A stretch of 6,651 bases of DNA from Campylobacteraceae bacterium (GTDB lineage Bacteria > Campylobacterota > Campylobacteria > Campylobacterales > Sulfurovaceae). How positions within the stretch are numbered: the first letter of the stretch is position 1; each line of letters starts with the position of its first letter. The DNA lies in NCBI GenBank assembly GCA_027066355.1, contig JAMONW010000142.1, forward strand, positions 1-6,651, in the 5' to 3' direction. The notes beneath the pieces are model-generated. The model ran no database searches and was not told the origin of the DNA. It saw nothing but the letters and a program-made list of their open reading frames with translations. Positions 4,789 to 6,651 of the stretch are shown here, one piece after another. Made by a program: the position numbers and the translations under genes.

Positions 4789-6651
4789 TAAGCTAGTAAT
4801 CCTTTTTTAGGTCCGCTTTTACCACAACACTCTTTATATTTTTTCCCACTTCCGCAAGGGCAAGGATCATTTCTTTTTGGTTTTTTGCCACCAACTGATG
4901 GCTCTTTTTTGCTTTTCTCTTCGCTATCTTCACTATTCTCTTCTATTTGAGCTTCTTGTGCAATACTCTCTTGTTCTTGAGGCTCTTCAAAATTAAACTC
5001 TACTCTATGAATAAATTTAACAGATTCTATTTTTATCTTTTTAATTAAATCATTAAATAGGTTAAAGCTCTCTTGTTTATACTCAATTAATGGGTCTTTT
5101 TGATTGTATCCTCTAAGCCCAATACCAGTTTTTAGAGTATCCATTTCATATAAGTGGTCGCGCCATAAATTATCTAGCGTTTGAAGATAGATTAGCTTTT
5201 CTACTTCTGCTCTTTGAGTTGGGTCAAATACACTCATCTTCTCTTCATAAATTTGCTCTAAAATCTCTAAAACTTGCTCTTTTATCTCATTTGGCTCTTT
5301 TTGCTCTAAAATATCTTTTGGAAGTTCAATTCCTGTTACTTCAGCTAACTCTTTTATAAAACACTCTAAATCAAAATCTTCACTTGGTAAGCCATCTACA
5401 ATATCACACTCTTCAAGTAAATATCCAACTACCTCTTCTCTATTTTCTTTAATTTTAGCAGCAATATCATACTCTGGATTAATTAATTGATCTCTAAATT
5501 GATATATTGCCTTTCTTTGGAAATTTGCAACATCATCATACTCTAATAGGTGTTTTCTTGACTCATAATGTAAAGATTCTACTTTCTTTTGAGCGCTCTC
5601 TACACTTCTTGTAACTAATTTAGAGTCAATAAATTCACCTTTTTTAACACCAATTTTATTCATAATATTTCTAATTTTATCACCACCAAAAATTCTTAAA
5701 AGGTTATCATCTAAACTTAAAAAGAATTGGCTCTCTCCAGGATCGCCCTGACGACCTGAACGACCACGAAGCTGGTTGTCAATACGGCGTGATTCGTGGC
5801 GCTCTGTTCCTAAAATTACTAATCCTCCAAGCTCTTTTACTTCATCGCTAAGTTTAATATCAACCCCACGACCAGCCATATTTGTAGCAACTGTAACTGC
5901 ACCTTTTTCACCTGCATTTTTGATAATTTCTGCCTCTTGCTCATGGTTTTTTGCATTTAAAACATTGTGAGGGATTTTCTCTTTTTTTAATCTTTCATGA
6001 ATTAATTCACTCTTTTCAATAGAGGCAGTTCCTATAAGAATTGGTTGTCCTTTTGAGTGAAGCTCTTTTACTCTTGCTACAACTGCATCTAATTTTTCCT
6101 CTTCGGTATTAAAGATTAAGTCATTTTTATCAATTCTTGCAACTGGCAGGTTTGTAGGAATTGAGATAACTTCTAAACCATAAATTTCGCTAAATTCAGT
6201 AGCTTCTGTTTGTGCAGTTCCTGTCATTCCTGCAAGTTTATCATACATTCTAAAGTAGTTTTGGTATGTTACTTCTGCTAGGGTTTGTGATTCTTCTTTA
6301 ATCTCTACACCCTCTTTTGCCTCTAATGCTTGGTGTAGTCCTTCACTATATCTTCTACCTTCACTTATACGCCCAGTAAATTCATCTACTATTAAAATCT
6401 CTCCATCTCTAACTACATAGTCAACATCTTTTTCAAATAGATAGTTGGCTTTAAGTGCTTGGTCAAGGTGGTGTGTTAAGATAGCATTTTCTAAGCTATA
6501 TAAATTACCTACTCCAAATAGGTCTTCTGCTTTTTGTAAGCCTTGTTCAGTTAGAGTAATTTGTTTATTTTTTTCATCAACAATAAAATCACCAGTTGTT
6601 TTTTTAGGCTCACCTGGTTTTGCTGGTAACTCTTCGCCTCTTTCCATTTTT
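4788..6651 (-). CDS. secA: Preprotein translocase ATPase SecA, C-terminal two thirds (5' end outside window)
   Basis: SecA drives preproteins through SecYEG by ATP hydrolysis. The frame runs off the right edge; the Met at 6647 is internal, so about 240 N-terminal residues, including the Walker A site of NBD1, are missing. Numbered from that Met: the end of the preprotein cross-linking domain with [20 protein letters not shown] (92-111), the return into NBD1 at [12 protein letters not shown] (141-152), NBD2 with [12 protein letters not shown] (203-214), [14 protein letters not shown] (253-266) and the arginine-finger motif [20 protein letters not shown] (287-306). Next come the helical scaffold and wing domains with [19 protein letters not shown] (488-506) and [13 protein letters not shown] (508-520). 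An acidic linker (553-582) leads to a zinc-binding tail with Cys at 596, 598, 607 and 608, the site that also contacts SecB in species that have it. All expected motifs are intact. It is the first gene seen of the operon with the permease and mltG. Confidence 0.98.
   Translation of the reverse strand, partial: KMERGEELPAKPGEPKKTTGDFIVDEKNKQITLTEQGLQKAEDLFGVGNLYSLENAILTHHLDQALKANYLFEKDVDYVVRDGEILIVDEFTGRISEGRRYSEGLHQALEAKEGVEIKEESQTLAEVTYQNYFRMYDKLAGMTGTAQTEATEFSEIYGLEVISIPTNLPVARIDKNDLIFNTEEEKLDAVVARVKELHSKGQPILIGTASIEKSELIHERLKKEKIPHNVLNAKNHEQEAEIIKNAGEKGAVTVATNMAGRGVDIKLSDEVKELGGLVILGTERHESRRIDNQLRGRSGRQGDPGESQFFLSLDDNLLRIFGGDKIRNIMNKIGVKKGEFIDSKLVTRSVESAQKKVESLHYESRKHLLEYDDVANFQRKAIYQFRDQLINPEYDIAAKIKENREEVVGYLLEECDIVDGLPSEDFDLECFIKELAEVTGIELPKDILEQKEPNEIKEQVLEILEQIYEEKMSVFDPTQRAEVEKLIYLQTLDNLWRDHLYEMDTLKTGIGLRGYNQKDPLIEYKQESFNLFNDLIKKIKIESVKFIHRVEFNFEEPQEQESIAQEAQIEENSEDSEEKSKKEPSVGGKKPKRNDPCPCGSGKKYKECCGKSGPKKGLLA

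Noticed and set aside
5776..5970. 64-codon plus-strand frame inside secA
   Set aside because: Antisense to the highly conserved NBD2 motifs of SecA; Ser/Pro-rich shadow without an independent signal.

Overview
The window looks like a chromosomal segment of a Campylobacterota (epsilonproteobacterial) organism. The DNA is very AT-rich. The sensor kinase, the small c553-type cytochromes, the stand-alone DUF234 protein and the secA / Lol-type permease / mltG cluster all have the look I know from Campylobacter, Arcobacter, Sulfurimonas and relatives. The promoters have a good TATAAT -10 and T-rich upstream DNA, also typical of that phylum. I cannot place it to genus from sequence alone.

Left part, plus strand (1-2620): the 3' end of a histidine kinase gene overlaps a small monoheme cytochrome c gene by 13 nt. 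Two further, mutually related, periplasmic c553-type monoheme cytochrome genes follow, each with its own promoter. Both promoters carry a perfect match to the direct repeat WTTCAC-N6-TTCACW just upstream of a TGTTATAAT extended -10. As I recall it, this is the operator described for the Campylobacter jejuni DccR response regulator (DccRS two-component system). Because a kinase of the right general type ends about 320 nt upstream, the simplest reading is a local regulon: the two-component system controls the cytochrome genes next to it. Behind the last cytochrome, with almost no spacing, lies a DUF234-type protein with a PD-(D/E)XK nuclease-like core. Its reading frame has no ATG, GTG or TTG at the expected start.

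Right part, minus strand (2597-6651): a tightly packed operon read right to left. It holds secA (5' end outside the window), an FtsX/LolC/LolE-type ABC permease and mltG, each junction being a one-base TAATG stop/start overlap. These are envelope functions: preprotein export, lipoprotein release to the outer membrane, and termination of glycan strand synthesis. The mltG 3' end overlaps the DUF234 gene tail to tail by 24 nt.

No tRNA, rRNA, CRISPR, insertion sequence or phage gene was seen. The region is compact, with no gene-free stretch over about 115 nt. The points most worth following up are the twin DccR-like operators, the unusual small cytochrome attached to the kinase gene, and the missing start codon of the DUF234 gene.
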